Assembly: GCA_022457065.1 (NCBI GenBank)
Contig: JAJGBQ010000004.1
Coordinates: 248,001-312,000, forward strand
Reading direction: 5' to 3'
Origin: Curvularia sp. ZM96
Taxonomy: Eukaryota; Ascomycota; Dothideomycetes; Pleosporales; Pleosporaceae
Length of the DNA stretch: 64,000 nucleotides
Below, one piece after another: positions 48,173-59,258 of this stretch. How positions within the stretch are numbered: the stretch's first letter is position 1; every line of letters starts with the position of its first letter. Under the pieces are notes generated by a model. It ran no database searches and had not been told where the DNA came from. It saw nothing but the letters and a program-made list of their open reading frames with translations. The translations under genes and the position numbers were made by a program.

Positions 48173-49980
48173 GGTCCTGTTTGTACCTTGAAAACTGTTG
48201 GGAAGATCGTCAGGCAAAATTGCTGTACACTGCCAATTGTCTAGGGTGACGGCAAGAGACTTCTTATATCACGTAGAACAGAAGACTTGATGGCTGGGCT
48301 GAATGATAGACCACGTGCGATCTGCAGCGTCATGTCCTAGCGCGAGACAAAGGAGTGGCCGTGCGAATCAGAGCTGCTGTAGAATTGTAAGCTAAGTTAA
48401 GGCCTCAAAGCCTCGGACGCTGTGCTCGGACTCAAAGGCCCAAAGGCGGGCCATGACTTTAAGTGGCGGGAAACCAGAATGAGGAGATTCACCTACTCAT
48501 CTTGGCAGTCTCGGTTGGCGCCTTGGCATTTTTATTGTAGCATCGATGGTTGAACGTGAGTAGGAAAGAAGCACCTACATAATACGAACATGATCGTTTC
48601 CTATCAGTTGTAGCATTGCGAATGGTTCCATCGTTCAGGCAATGTAGCTCAGCACACCGGCATTTGGCAACGCATGCTTTAAGGCTGAGATGGCCTCATA
48701 TTCTTACTTTTTCTAGCATAGGCTGCAAGTGTAAGCTAAGTGCATGACATGGCCTCCACCAGCCTCTTTCTCACACCAATCTCATACCAATAGAAGAAAG
48801 TACTGAGCCGCTCAGTCGCAAGCGCTATCAAATCATTGCTGTAGGCTAGTGCACCCCGATTACATTTTGTCCGCCACTAACAGGCATGGCGGCCAATTCG
48901 TACCTGCTATAGGTTTGTGTCAGCATATAACTAGCAAGTACCCTCTTGTATCGCGCCAAGCTACGTGCTTAAGCGAGCGGGGCCTGACTAGCGGGATGCC
49001 TACGAGCAGGCGCAGTGCTTAGCGTTGCTCAGCCGCACAATCTATCTGCCTCTTTTACAAGGTCTATGTCAGAGCAGGTCGGCCGTCCTCCCTGCTAGCG
49101 TGATCAAGGCGTTCGTCTGCAAGATAAGGTTTAGGTGGCAAATCTTCAACACCTAGTTCTACAAGTAGCCACCTCATTACTTGATTTAAAGGATTCTCGA
49201 AGTTTCGCTATAGCGAACTAGCACGCTATGTATGCCAGTTAACCCTCAGGTCTCTATGATCTACAATCACGTTCTTTGGCCAGTCCGATCGTGCTTCAGA
49301 GCTTAAGACTACTCCACGAAGTCGAGCCCCTTACAAGAAGGATGGCAGACCTTCAGACAGATATTTACAAGAATAGTAATACCATAAGTTCACGTTTCAA
49401 TCCAACCCGTGACATATAAGACATTATTGGTCAGTCGTCACAATACTTTGAACTGGAGCTGAGGAAGGCCAGTCCTCGGAGATGCTCCGGGCACCCCTCG
49501 GGCCAGGGACGCCATAGTCACGTGCATTAAGTATATAGTCCCATCCGAAACCAAGGTGAATTCTCAAGTATTTCTCTTAATTCACTCTAAATGATGTATT
49601 TTGTGCCTGCGAAACATCTCACAGATCTATAGAGAAAAAACCAGATCCGCGGCATTTGGGCAGTGCTAAGATTAGTATTAATTAGGAGCGAGTTATTAAG
49701 ATAATTATAAAGGCTACAGTAAATTTAAAACTACGTAGACTATTTAATAGCTTAGCTTAAAGGTAGAAGTTACGCTAACAAGAGTTGCGCCGAAGCGTTG
49801 AGATTGGCGTTAACTAAAACTTTTGAATGGCACATCTGTACAGCTCAAGCTAGAAGAATTCAGTGATTCTATACTAGTCGTAAGGGCTGTTAAATTCCAC
49901 AATGTCTCCCTTCATTCAGTCTCTCCGTTGCCTTCGCACTCGCTGTCGTCTGACTCCAAACTCCCTTCTGTCCAATATCC
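48173..49980. other. Gene-poor region, possible decayed repeat
   Basis: About 1.8 kb with no supportable gene. From 48700 to 49750 the sequence is crowded with CTA/TAG and TTA/TAA triplets, and short coding-like stretches are broken by stops (for example a plus frame near 48990-49145). 49670-49760 is AT-rich. This is what a RIP-degraded transposon can look like, but no terminal repeats or transposase motif can be recognised by eye. Confidence 0.4.
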
Positions 49981-50642
49981 CTAATGGAAGACTTGCAAGC
50001 GCTCAATCTTGGGCTTTCCTTCAGCGAAACTCGCTTTACTCGTTGTAACCCATGCGATGAAATCTTCATCCTGGATCGACCCGTCGAACCTCTCGGACTA
50101 TGCGCAGTGTAAGCAAGTTGGGAAAAGAAAGACCAGGGAAAGCGGGCTGAAAGTCTCACTCTTGAGTTGCCACGCAGCATGAGGTCTAGGCCAGGGCTCT
50201 TGATCGCATACGCTTCGAAGATGGTGTGGTTTTGCGTTCGGAACGTGGTGTTGTATGCACCGGCTATGGCGGTTGAGATCTCTGTGGTGGGTAGGGGTTA
50301 GTGTCCACTGTCGTTGCTATCTTGCGTAGAGTGAGATCGGGTGTCGATGTCTTTCATGAGCCGATTCATGTCGAGCTGATCCTAGCCAAACTTACCTGTG
50401 TGACCTTCGAAAACCATTCCGTTCTCCACAAAAGAACCGTTGGGCGTGAACGTGGCCGCAACAGCGAGGCTTCCCTTAGGATTGTTCACAGCTCTGTATA
50501 GCGCTTTGATGTTCTCCTTGATCCCATGGGCGACAGAAATGCCTATTGGCCAAGATGCTGTGTCTGCACCATCGGCAGCGATAGATGGGGTTAAGAAGGC
50601 TAGCGCACAGATGGCCGCAGCTCGGTGGGTTTTAGAGAACAT
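49981..50642 (-). CDS. Secreted NTF2-fold (SnoaL-like) small protein
   Basis: Three exons (50642-50396, 50281-50160, 50097-49981) join in phase to 161 residues. A signal peptide MFSKTHRAAAICALAFLTPS precedes a domain of about 138 residues with HGIKENIKALYRAVNN, FTPNGSFVENGMVFEGHTE and DEDFIAWVTTSKASFAEGKP. Small alpha plus beta proteins with this helix and FxxxGxFxxNG pattern belong to the NTF2-like superfamily, which includes SnoaL-type polyketide cyclases and dehydratases as well as non-enzymatic proteins. Next to a metallo-beta-lactamase thioesterase, a cyclase or dehydratase role is tempting, but the signal peptide argues for an extracellular or vesicular protein. I see no diagnostic catalytic His/Asp pair. 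Confidence 0.68.
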
Positions 50643-51617
50643 GATTGCACGGAAAGTCTTGTTTTTGGAAAGATACCTGGGTTCCCGTCTCCATTTTATA
50701 CTATCTTGCTGTATGTAATGACTAATGTTTGCAGCCGGTCCGTTTCCTAGAAGTAAGACGCAAAGATGAGTCTTGGAAAGTGTACAGTAGTTTGATCTCA
50801 ATGAATCTTCACTATAGCGGTTCAAAGCTTTACTAGGCTCACCGCCTACCTATATAGGCATAGCTAGCAGTGGTGAAATCTTGTCAAAGCTCTAGAGCTT
50901 TGATAACTTTCATTAAAGCGCTACAACGTCTTTGCGGAAGTGCTCAATATCGGCAGCTATAGGGTTTCTGCTCGGCCCGACTTCGGACGACTCTAAATAT
51001 CTACATGCAGGTAAACTATTCCACCTGCACACATGGGGCTTTAAGTACGACATACACATGGAAACACAGTTTGCAGAACAAACATAGGCAAAAGACGTCA
51101 CTTCTAGAGACAAAATGTACATAGTCGTAGACAGAAGCCAGACAACAGCAGGCCTCTGGGGACAGATGGCTCTTTCGAGGGTGAAGTGGGGCGTTGTGGA
51201 CTCACATCCGCATCGCATCGGCTGTCTGTCATGCCTGTCATCCGGGCATAGCTGTGGAGATCACGGCTGAAACCGAGTAGGACAAGACCAATCAGTCAAT
51301 CAATCAACAAACTGCTTACACAAAGTCTTTGCAACAAGGACTCTGAACTCATGTACGATATGGGAACAGTAGCTTTCCGCCTTTGCAAGGGTTCCCGAAC
51401 ACAGGTAAAGGGCCGAACCAAATACGACGTAAACTACTGCCTCTCGGCTTTGCAAATCATTCAAGTATACAAAACGAATTTCGGGCCTAATACGGGTTTA
51501 TACTGCGGGTAAACAATACATCCTACATCTAATCTACGAACTATATTCAATCTAACTCCGCTACTTCTACTTCCTGCTTTACCGTTTCTCCCATGGTCCC
51601 GCTAGTCACCGAGCACA
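50643..51617. other. Intergenic region, no gene seen
   Basis: 975 bp: promoter of the NTF2-like gene at its left end and the 3' flank of the thioesterase gene at its right end. Short ORFs (for example 50913-51218 minus) lack plausible content. Confidence 0.55.
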
Positions 51618-52610
51618 TCAAGATGCAAGGCTAGGTACCTTTGAATGCAAACTGCCGCTATTTCGGACCCCCATATGCCCACGCCGCGGCCGCTTCCTAT
51701 CGCGTACAAACCAAAGCTGGGTCCCATGGCCGATCTCGAATCCCACCTTTCGGTCTTCGGCCAATTTGTGTAACGTAGCTAGCACGCTGGGCTCGATGAC
51801 GAGCTTTGACACGTCAGGGGGAAGGCTCCCGTACATCTCGCGCACGAGGTCCGGAAGGGAAAGGCTGCCTTTGCTGCCAACGCGAGCCTTGTTGCTTTCC
51901 AGAGTGATCCAGATCTGACGTTCACGAGCCTCTTTCTGACGAACGCATTCCTCCATCTTGCGCGGGAGGTCGGTAATAACGCATCCGTGACCCGGGTAGC
52001 CGATGCCACACTGCAAAGCCGCCATATCGGCTAGGCTCTGCGTGAAGAGTCCCAGATCCTCGAATACGCTTTGACCCTGACCTAAAACGTTGTCTCCTGT
52101 AAACAGGGCGTTCTCTTCTTCGAAAAAGAAGCACATGTGATCGTGAGCATGGCCAGGTGTGAAGACAGCCCGCACCGTTGCGCCGTCGACCCTGAAGATT
52201 TGACCATGTTTGATCGGGTTTTGGCTGCGATCCGGGTCATATTTGTAGATACGACCAACGTAATCGGGCTTTTGAGCGAGGAGATCGGGAACGCCCCCAG
52301 TGTGGTCGCTGTGCCAGTGTGTGAGGAGAATATGGGAAATCTCCACGCCCAAATCATCCAGGACGCCTATAAGGCTGTCAATCCACTGGCGAAAGCCCTG
52401 GCCAGTGTCGATGAGTAGACGCTGCTTTCCTGTGCCCACGAGGTACGTGTTCGTTCCTTGGAGACGCATCAAACCAGCATTGCCACCCATGATCCGGATC
52501 ACACGCGGTGTCAACTGCTCGACGTTGGGCAGGGCCTCGAGACGGCCCTGTTGAGCCTCAAGGTAATCTCCCCACACGCCTTCGTTGAGCTTGGCGAGTG
52601 CAGAGGGCAT
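51618..52610 (-). CDS. Metallo-beta-lactamase thioesterase, atrochrysone carboxyl-ACP type
   Basis: Single exon, 330 residues. The zinc-binding motif LLTHWHSDHTGG places His98, His100, Asp102 and His103; further ligands are in FTPGHAHDHMCF and FTGDNVLGQGQSVFEDLG. The N-terminus (QLTPRVIRIMGGNAGLMRLQ, then GTNTYLVG) fits the fungal thioesterases MdpF/AptB/GedB/ACTE, which release atrochrysone carboxylic acid from non-reducing polyketide synthases that lack their own TE. The length is typical. It is a strong marker of an emodin/anthraquinone-type pathway and sits divergent to the AflR-like regulator. The polyketide synthase it should serve is not in this window. Cytosolic. Confidence 0.88.
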   Translation of the reverse strand: MPSALAKLNEGVWGDYLEAQQGRLEALPNVEQLTPRVIRIMGGNAGLMRLQGTNTYLVGTGKQRLLIDTGQGFRQWIDSLIGVLDDLGVEISHILLTHWHSDHTGGVPDLLAQKPDYVGRIYKYDPDRSQNPIKHGQIFRVDGATVRAVFTPGHAHDHMCFFFEEENALFTGDNVLGQGQSVFEDLGLFTQSLADMAALQCGIGYPGHGCVITDLPRKMEECVRQKEARERQIWITLESNKARVGSKGSLSLPDLVREMYGSLPPDVSKLVIEPSVLATLHKLAEDRKVGFEIGHGTQLWFVRDRKRPRRGHMGVRNSGSLHSKVPSLAS

Positions 52611-53111
52611 TTTGAAATGCAGTGTTGAAAGAATGAATTTGATCCGAAGTTGAAGAAATGTGAGAATGAAAGAGTACCATGCGGCTCAACCCGTTTTTGA
52701 ACCGTTCTCAACCGTTCCTACTGCTCCATCTGAAAGGACCGAAAGTATAGTGATCGGCAATTTTCCTGAGCATTATTGACGGAAGTACTCCCCATATTTG
52801 TCCGGGTGAATGCGACTCGATAGGAGTCATGTCGGTGAGGAAGTACCATGACATAACTACTAAGGACATTTCGATTTTTCTGACTACTTCGGAAACCAAT
52901 CATTCTCTCGTAAGCGGAGAACCCCATGAAGAATTGATTGCGGCTTGTTTTTCTGGGGCACTCCCTGCTATGCTCGGGGCTGTGACTAAGCTGGGCTACG
53001 ATTTATAACTACATGTCTAGGTATTATCGTCCAGAATTGCGACTCATAAAACATCACAATTTTTTTTAACACTTCAAAACCTTCATCTTAGCGAACATAA
53101 TTTGAGTCAGA
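52611..53111. promoter_or_regulatory. Divergent promoter, thioesterase / AflR-like regulator
   Basis: 501 bp between divergent ATG codons. It contains two AACCGTT heptamers close together (52695-52712) and scattered TCGG/CCGA half-sites. A full AflR-type TCG-N5-CGA site was not found by eye. Confidence 0.5.
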
Positions 53112-54329
53112 ATGTCCGACCTAGGCTTGTCCGCTCTGGTTCCAGACCTACAACAGCTAGCAACGACATCAAATTCCCCTCAGCGGCCCGTTCGCCTTCG
53201 CCTCGCTTGCGATGCATGTGCAAAAACAAAAGTCAGATGCGATAAAGGCCGTCCAGCTTGCCAACGCTGTGTAAACAACAAATTGCCCTGCGTCTATAGT
53301 GTCTCCCGCCGAAACGGCTCAGAGCCATGGTACAAACGCTTTCAGAGACGACAGTCTTTAGAGTCAAGCAACCAATTGCATGCGAGTAGTCATGCATATC
53401 ATAGCAATTGTTTCTCGCCAAATACTTCCCTGCCATACTTCACTGTACTATCGACAGGGGGAAACAACGTCGTACCATTTTCATCCAGCTCGAGCGGTGG
53501 TTGCGACGATATCGACGGCTTTCTATTTGGAGACCCCAAGGATCCCATGGAGCTACTCGGTGGCTATGAGGATCAAAACAGCAACCCGCAGTTCCCCCCT
53601 CTCTGGTCGCCATTAGGCGAGACACCGGCGGCTGTTGCCTCAACCGCTTTACCTGAGGCTGGCGCTCCTTGCAATCACGATTGCGAAGCACGGGCAACGG
53701 AAATCATACACTCGCTCCGCTATAACCCCGATCATTTCACCAACCTGTCTCGGGCAGCTACACCATCCAATGAGGCTGATACAGCCCGTGACGTGGCCAT
53801 GCCAAGTGTAGACAAGATTATCTTGCTTAACCGAAAGGCACTGGCCAACCTTCCCGGACTACTGGAGTGCACTTGCGCACAATACCCACATTTGGCCCTC
53901 CTCCATGTCGCTATCCTCTGTAAAATGCTGTTCTTGTATCGCGTCGTTTTATGCGCACATGACACGCGGAACTCTGCACCAGGATCTGAGGATCAATCAC
54001 CATCCAGCTCTGGCAGAGGCAGTAGCAGTAGCAGCATGAATCCGATGCCACCAGTTAAGGTTCAGATTGGAGAACTTCAATTGGACGCCGATGACCAGGC
54101 CATATTACAGAGCGCTATTCTGCTACGAGAGCTGCGAAATATGGAAAATATGATTCAGAAGATGAAGGTGCTGGACATGACCTGGGCTAACGAAGAGGCG
54201 GAGACGACTGGGGTGTTGAGCGCGACGTATTGGTATCGACTTTCCATGCCCAAGATTTGTAAAGAGCTCGATACGTTGATCAAGATGGCTACGGACAATC
54301 ATGATAAGATGTTCAGCAAGATGCCTTAA
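53112..54329 (+). CDS. AflR-like Zn2Cys6 pathway regulator
   Basis: Single exon, 405 residues. The cluster CDACAKTKVRCDKGRPAC then QRCVNNKLPC starts at Cys33 with spacing 2-6-6-2-6, followed by a linker YSVSRRNG. The C-terminal part (residues 190-400) contains LLECTCAQYPHLALLHVAIL and an AflR-domain-like helical region, with a Ser-rich stretch near 300. This matches regulators such as AflR and MdpE that activate aromatic polyketide clusters by binding palindromic TCG...CGA-type sites. Position between the thioesterase and a reductase gene supports a cluster-specific role. It is nuclear by family. Start at the first ATG, 24 residues before a basic stretch. Confidence 0.85.
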   Translation: MSDLGLSALVPDLQQLATTSNSPQRPVRLRLACDACAKTKVRCDKGRPACQRCVNNKLPCVYSVSRRNGSEPWYKRFQRRQSLESSNQLHASSHAYHSNCFSPNTSLPYFTVLSTGGNNVVPFSSSSSGGCDDIDGFLFGDPKDPMELLGGYEDQNSNPQFPPLWSPLGETPAAVASTALPEAGAPCNHDCEARATEIIHSLRYNPDHFTNLSRAATPSNEADTARDVAMPSVDKIILLNRKALANLPGLLECTCAQYPHLALLHVAILCKMLFLYRVVLCAHDTRNSAPGSEDQSPSSSGRGSSSSSMNPMPPVKVQIGELQLDADDQAILQSAILLRELRNMENMIQKMKVLDMTWANEEAETTGVLSATYWYRLSMPKICKELDTLIKMATDNHDKMFSKMP

Positions 54330-54450
54330 TTTCCTTCATTCATTACGCGTCCACAGTGTTGCATATCGTCATTTGGTTTCTGCATACAAAAAATGAATTG
54401 AAGGATGTATGGGCCTAACACTTTCTGCGACAAAGAAATTTTCAGTGCAC

Positions 54451-55598
54451 CTATGTCATGGTGTCAAAAACCTCTTTAATGGACTCTTCCATTGGACGGA
54501 AGCCAGGCTTTCCGGCCCATTGTAGCAACGCTTCCGCACGGGGCCGGTCCACGATGTTCTCCATATTCTCTCCCTCTTCTTTGGGCGGATCTGGGATTTA
54601 GTTAGAATCTAATTGTAAGTGTAGACCGATCAGAACATACCAGGAAATTGGTGGTTCGGGTACATCTTCCGTAGACGCGCAATCCAATCCGTCCAATTCT
54701 TCCGATGAGCACAGCCAAAGATGCGCTCGCCTCGGTATTCCGGGTGAAGAAGAGCACCAAGGTGCAACAGACTTGTGTCTTCGGCATCAATCATCCACTG
54801 TGGGCCTAGAAACTTCCAGGACTCGCCGCCGTTCCATAACGCCTCTAGAGCAAACGACATAGGGCCAACGTTTGCTTTGGGATGTGGCATAGAAGCGCCC
54901 GTAACGAAGTCCGGTAGAACAGCATTCGCAACGAAGTTTGGCTTCTTTTCTGTGACAAACTTCCACATGGCCTTCTCACATTCGACTTTGGCTGCCCCGT
55001 ACGTGCAAAGCGAACGTTCTGGAGCATCGGGTGGGAGTGCCCAAGCCTTGGCAACGAAGTCATCGTTCCATGTGTCTTGAGTGACTTGGTACACCTCGCC
55101 CATTCGGTACTGACAAGCGGTGATGTAAGAGGAAGTCAAGACAAATCGCTTCAATCCCGGCTCCTTGGCAGCAGCCTCAAGGGCACGCATTGTTAGCGCT
55201 ATCGAGCCCTTGACAACGACCTCGGGATCTGGCACAAAGCTGTTGTCGACAGCAAAGTGCACAAAGCCAGCGCACCCTATACATTCTTGGTTTAGCTGTT
55301 TTTTTTTTTGTATTTTCAGGAAGGTGATGAATTCACCTTTGACAGCTGCATCGAAAGCCCCGTCGGCCGTTAGATCGGGGACTTGGACCATCTCGAAGCG
55401 CCCGTCATGGCCATACTTTTTACCAAAAAAGGCCTTCACATGCTCGCAACGCTCGAGATCCCGCACAACACCGCGGACCCTGTAACCCTGCTGGATTAGA
55501 GTGTTTGAGAATCGGCAGCCCAGGTACCCGTTCGCACCCGTAACGAGAATGAGCGAGCCGACCGGAATAACTGCGGCGGGTTCAAACCGTTGTGACAT
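54451..55598 (-). CDS. Extended SDR reductase (aldehyde reductase-like)
   Basis: Three exons (55598-55337, 55276-54641, 54590-54451) join in phase to 345 residues. The Rossmann motif is LILVTGANGYLGCRF (17-31). LTSSYITA and the catalytic Tyr-x3-Lys in TYGAAKVECEKAMW are present, and NAVLPDFVTG follows. This is the Gre2/aldehyde reductase/dihydroflavonol reductase group of extended SDRs, NAD(P)H-dependent, cytosolic, reducing carbonyls. In the cluster it may reduce a polyketide carbonyl. It lies 121 bp from the AflR-like gene tail to tail. The intron 1 donor is GTGAAT. The substrate is not predictable from sequence. Confidence 0.86.
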
Positions 55599-56201
55599 TG
55601 TTCACAAAAGTGCTGTAATGGAAACCTATTCAAGTGAGAGTACCGAGGTAACTAGTGCAAAGAGAAAAGCTGTGGAGAAATTATGATAAACGAACAATAC
55701 GCCCCTTACCCTTGCGTCCAATTGTATATCAAAGTACAACAACACATTGTGAGCATGTGGAGTAGGCTCTGGTACCTGGAGCCTATAGGAATTCCTGGGC
55801 AATCCCGCAGAAGCTAATGACTAGCATCGGCGAGAGATGGGGTCGGTGTTGCGTAAGGGTCTCGGCCCGGCTGGTAGAGTCCGCTGCAAGAGCGGGCATT
55901 GCGTATTCGGTCCATCTTGCGGGAAAATCACGTAGCGGCCGGTCCATCTTGCGGGGAAGCCACGTAGCGAGGTTGAGGCGTCGGGTTATTCCTAGCCCGC
56001 AGAGCCCGCTCCCGCTTCCCCCGTCAGCCGCAAAATCCGCGTTAAGCTGGAATCCGACCATAGTGTTACTTGGGAACAAAGGTTACCTACTCCGTAGGTA
56101 CATACTCTGTGCATTGCTCTTCTCCCGATCCCCTCTTCTCCCCCAGCCCCCCACTCCTGCCAGAGACTAAACCTCCCACTATCTTACTTGCATCTGGAGA
56201 A
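55599..56201. promoter_or_regulatory. Divergent promoter between the two SDR genes
   Basis: 603 bp between divergent ATG codons in the cluster, with a GC-rich centre (55830-56030) that holds a 32-bp tandem repeat and many CGG/CCG triplets. It must serve both reductase genes. Confidence 0.6.
55908..55971. repeat. Tandem direct repeat, two 32-bp units, in cluster promoter
   Basis: Two adjacent 32-bp units begin at 55908 and 55940. Each starts CGGTCCATCTTGCGGG and carries ACGTAGCG near its end; 27 of the first 30 positions match, and the three differences are transitions. They lie midway between the two divergent SDR genes and could be duplicated regulator sites. Confidence 0.85.
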
Positions 56202-57049
56202 ATGGAGAAAAACACCGAGACCGTGCTGATTGTAGGTGCCACTGGCAATATAGGCATCGCCGCCATCCTAGGCGCCCTAGGCTCAGACCGCAACGTCCTC
56301 GCCGTTGTCCGCAATCAGCACTCGATGAAGAAGGCGCTTGAGCATGTTCCCACGGGCCATGATCGCATTACAATCGTCGAGGCTGACGCCGTCTCGGATC
56401 AAGGAGTGCAGAATATTGTTGCCAAGGTGCGGGCGGGGTCTCTGCCTGCTTTCCAGCACGTGTTTGCTTGTGGTATGTGAGGTTGTTGTTGTACAATGGA
56501 CCAAGTTAGCACCGTGTTGATGGGATGCAGTGGGTGGCCAGTATGTCCAGCAGGATCTTATTAATACGACGACCGAGGAGCTGCAGCGCTTCATGAAGAT
56601 CAATTTCGAATCCAACTTTTGTAAGCGTTTCGAGACTGCTGTGTCACGTTCGTGTAGACTCGCTCTGATTATCTTATTTAGATGCCTATCGTGCTACAAT
56701 CCCTTATCTCCTCGAGCAAAAGGATTGTCAGTGCACTTGGACAACTTGCACTGGTTCGCAAGGTGATATCGGAGACCTTGCTCTTCCGGCCATCTCCCAA
56801 GGCGCAATGTTTTCCATGTGTTACTCTGCGTGCAAGGCACTGGCTGGCACGAACGTTCGTTTCAATGAGATTTACCTTGGTCGTAGGGTCCAGGTCGACT
56901 CGGTGGCTGAGCAAGCTGGCTCAACCAAGTCGTCGACTTTTGGCCGTGTTTACACGAATATTCTAAGTAGAGCGGATGTGAAGAGCTGTCGTGTTCGCGT
57001 TGAGAATGAGGCTGATGTGGATGAGCTTAAATTGGAGCGAAAGGCGTGA
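56202..57049 (+). CDS. Short-chain dehydrogenase/reductase
   Basis: Three exons (56202-56472, 56531-56620, 56682-57049) join in phase to 242 residues. The Rossmann motif is VLIVGATGNIGIAAILGALG (about 8-27), where TGNIG replaces the usual TGxxxGxG. The expected catalytic Ser lies in CTGSQGDIG and the Tyr-x3-Lys in MCYSACKAL. The order of motifs fits a classical SDR, with a variant NAD-binding loop shared by some NmrA-like and atypical SDRs. It is in the cluster, divergent from the other SDR over a shared promoter and tail to tail with a P450. A role in reducing or oxidising a pathway intermediate is inferred. The first ATG in frame is used. Confidence 0.78.
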
Positions 57050-57611
57050 TGATGCGATGGGGATTGTGGGAAATATTGTGTCACTTGGAAGGACGTCGGT
57101 TATATCAGAGACTTTGGTAACTTTCTACTGCGAGACTATGCAAGGTTATGATATATTGTGTCACAATTTGAAATCCAGTGACAACACGCTTACGCGCTGT
57201 TGTATTGGTTTCCTTGTAGACGACATCGCGCGCACTCTCCTGACCTGCTCACTCTTGTGTCGCGTCGCGGTGCAGCATAGTCTATTTTCAAACGTGCATG
57301 TACGTGAGATGGCAAAGAAGAGCTAATAATAGCCAAGCAAATAAAGCTACATACAAAATCAATAATACAATCGAGGATGAAACGGAATACTCTGTACAGA
57401 CTTGACTGTATACTCAACGAAAGACACCACCATTCACGTGAGAGGATTTTGGATTTCTAGATTTCCTATAGAAACAAAAGACTAGTCTTCTTACCGGCAC
57501 GCCCTAGCCAAGTCAAAAGAAGGGTGGAGGTGTTTTCGTCAAAAGCTCATCAGTATCATCAGTATCATCCATCAAAATATTCTATATCCGTTCATACAGA
57601 AGCCTCAAACA
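57050..57611. other. Convergent intergenic region
   Basis: 562 bp between the stops of the SDR (plus) and the P450 (minus). It should be 3' UTRs; no gene is seen. Confidence 0.55.
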
Positions 57612-59258
57612 TTACATCTTCTGCGCTTCTTTTCCTTCACGTAGAACCATCTCCAGACGCTGTTCATTTCGCGGGACAAAACGCACTTTGAAAGGCTTCG
57701 CATGTCGCAAAGGATAGGGCTCGAAGGCATCATCAGACACGTCAATGGTAGCTTCACCCTTCTCACCATTGAGAGGTGGCTGTATGTCGAATGCCCATAG
57801 CACGTTGGCCAGCATCAGAGCGAGATTGCTTTCTGCCAGCCGTGTTCCCGGGCATACCCTTCGTCCAGCGCCAAATGTGAAGTGATCGCGCGCCTGCGGG
57901 TCGGACATTGCCGCATAATCGCCAGCAAACTTTGTATGGTTGATGTAGCGCTCCGGCCGAAAAGCCATCGGATCGGGGTACTTTTCAGGTTCGTAATGCA
58001 AGGCTACAGTGTTACAGACGACCGCAGTACCTTTGGGGATGACCATATCCTTGTAAACCACATCGGCATCTGTGAAATGGCGAATGGCCCAGGGCGGCAT
58101 GGGACAAATCCGCAGTACCTCCTTGATGTAAGCCCATACATATGGCAGCCGTGGTATGTCGGCCATAGTGGGCTTACGGGAATCTCCAATCACTCGATTG
58201 ATCTCAGCCGCAGCGGTTTCTTGGACCTCGGGGAAAGCAGCGAGATACAAAATGAGGTTGGGGAATGTAGCGGTCGATGTGGCAGAGCCGGCGTCTACGA
58301 GTCCACCAGCAATCCAAGCTAGGTCTTCTTCTTTGAGACCCTGCTGTCTGAAATCAGATTCAATCATCTGCTTAGCGTAACATGGTGGCGCTGATGAGCT
58401 TGTGAATTGCTCCTTGAGACGATTCCACATCCGCATCTTTACCCAGAGAATCCATTCCGAGTCCTTCACTGCTTGTCGGTATGAAGGCTGCGCCCAAGTC
58501 GGCAGTTGTGCAAGTGGGGGAATGACATCTTCGATGTAGTATCCCGGCTGCTGGATCTTGGAGAGAAGCTTTGCGCTTTGTTCGGTATATTTGAGGTCTT
58601 CGTCGTTGACGCTTTCTGTCGACCGTCCATAGACGGCGCGCATCAACGTCGAGAACAACATACGGTGGATGTCTTTATAGAATGCGGAATCATCGGTGTT
58701 CTTTGTAGCGAGATCATTCAGGAGTCGTGCAATCTCAACAGTCTGGTATGGGATGAAGCTGTTAACTGCTTTGGCGGTTAGGATCTGGTGGCAGAGCTGT
58801 CGATAGGCTCGCCACTTCGGACCGTACGACATCGTCGGCATACGCATCCCACCAACTACCACATCCGACATGGGCATCGGCAGCTTCGATGAGGTAGAGA
58901 CAGACTGCAAGCATTATATCAGTACTTTGAAGTATCTCAAAAGAAGGACAAGACGGACCTGTTTGTCGAACACGATCTTAACAGCCTCTGGCGAATTCAA
59001 AACAACCCAATGGTGCCAACCAACTTGGACGCGATAAATGTCGCCATACTGGCCAGCCCACTTGCGGAACTTAATTAACGTATCTGGCGGGAGTGAAATA
59101 CCCAATCCCACGAAATAATTCAGACGAGGGCCAGGGATCTTGCGAAGGCGTCTATCCGTTCGTAGCAGTGGAAAACATAATATGAATAAGCCCAGAACGC
59201 CAAATGTCAGTACAGCAACCGTCAACCATGACAGCTGGAGAAGTTGCGATGCCAACAT
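57612..59258 (-). CDS. Cytochrome P450, OrdA-like
   Basis: Two exons (59258-58959, 58904-57612) give 530 residues. The N-terminus is a membrane anchor (LTVAVLTFGVLGLFILCFPL) followed by RKIPGPRLN. The I-helix reads GLVDAGSATSTATF, the K-helix KEVLRICP, then FRPERY, and the haem loop FTFGAGRRVCPGTRLAE with Cys about 451. All landmarks are present. YGPKWRAYRQLCHQ and the overall sequence recall OrdA/AflQ-like P450s, which oxidise aromatic polyketides in the ER membrane. It shares a divergent 380-bp promoter with the O-methyltransferase, so the two are likely co-regulated. The reaction cannot be predicted. Confidence 0.9.

Noticed and set aside
50382..50825. Longer N-terminus for the NTF2-like protein
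   Set aside because: The upstream extension begins with a non-ATG codon and would bury the signal peptide.
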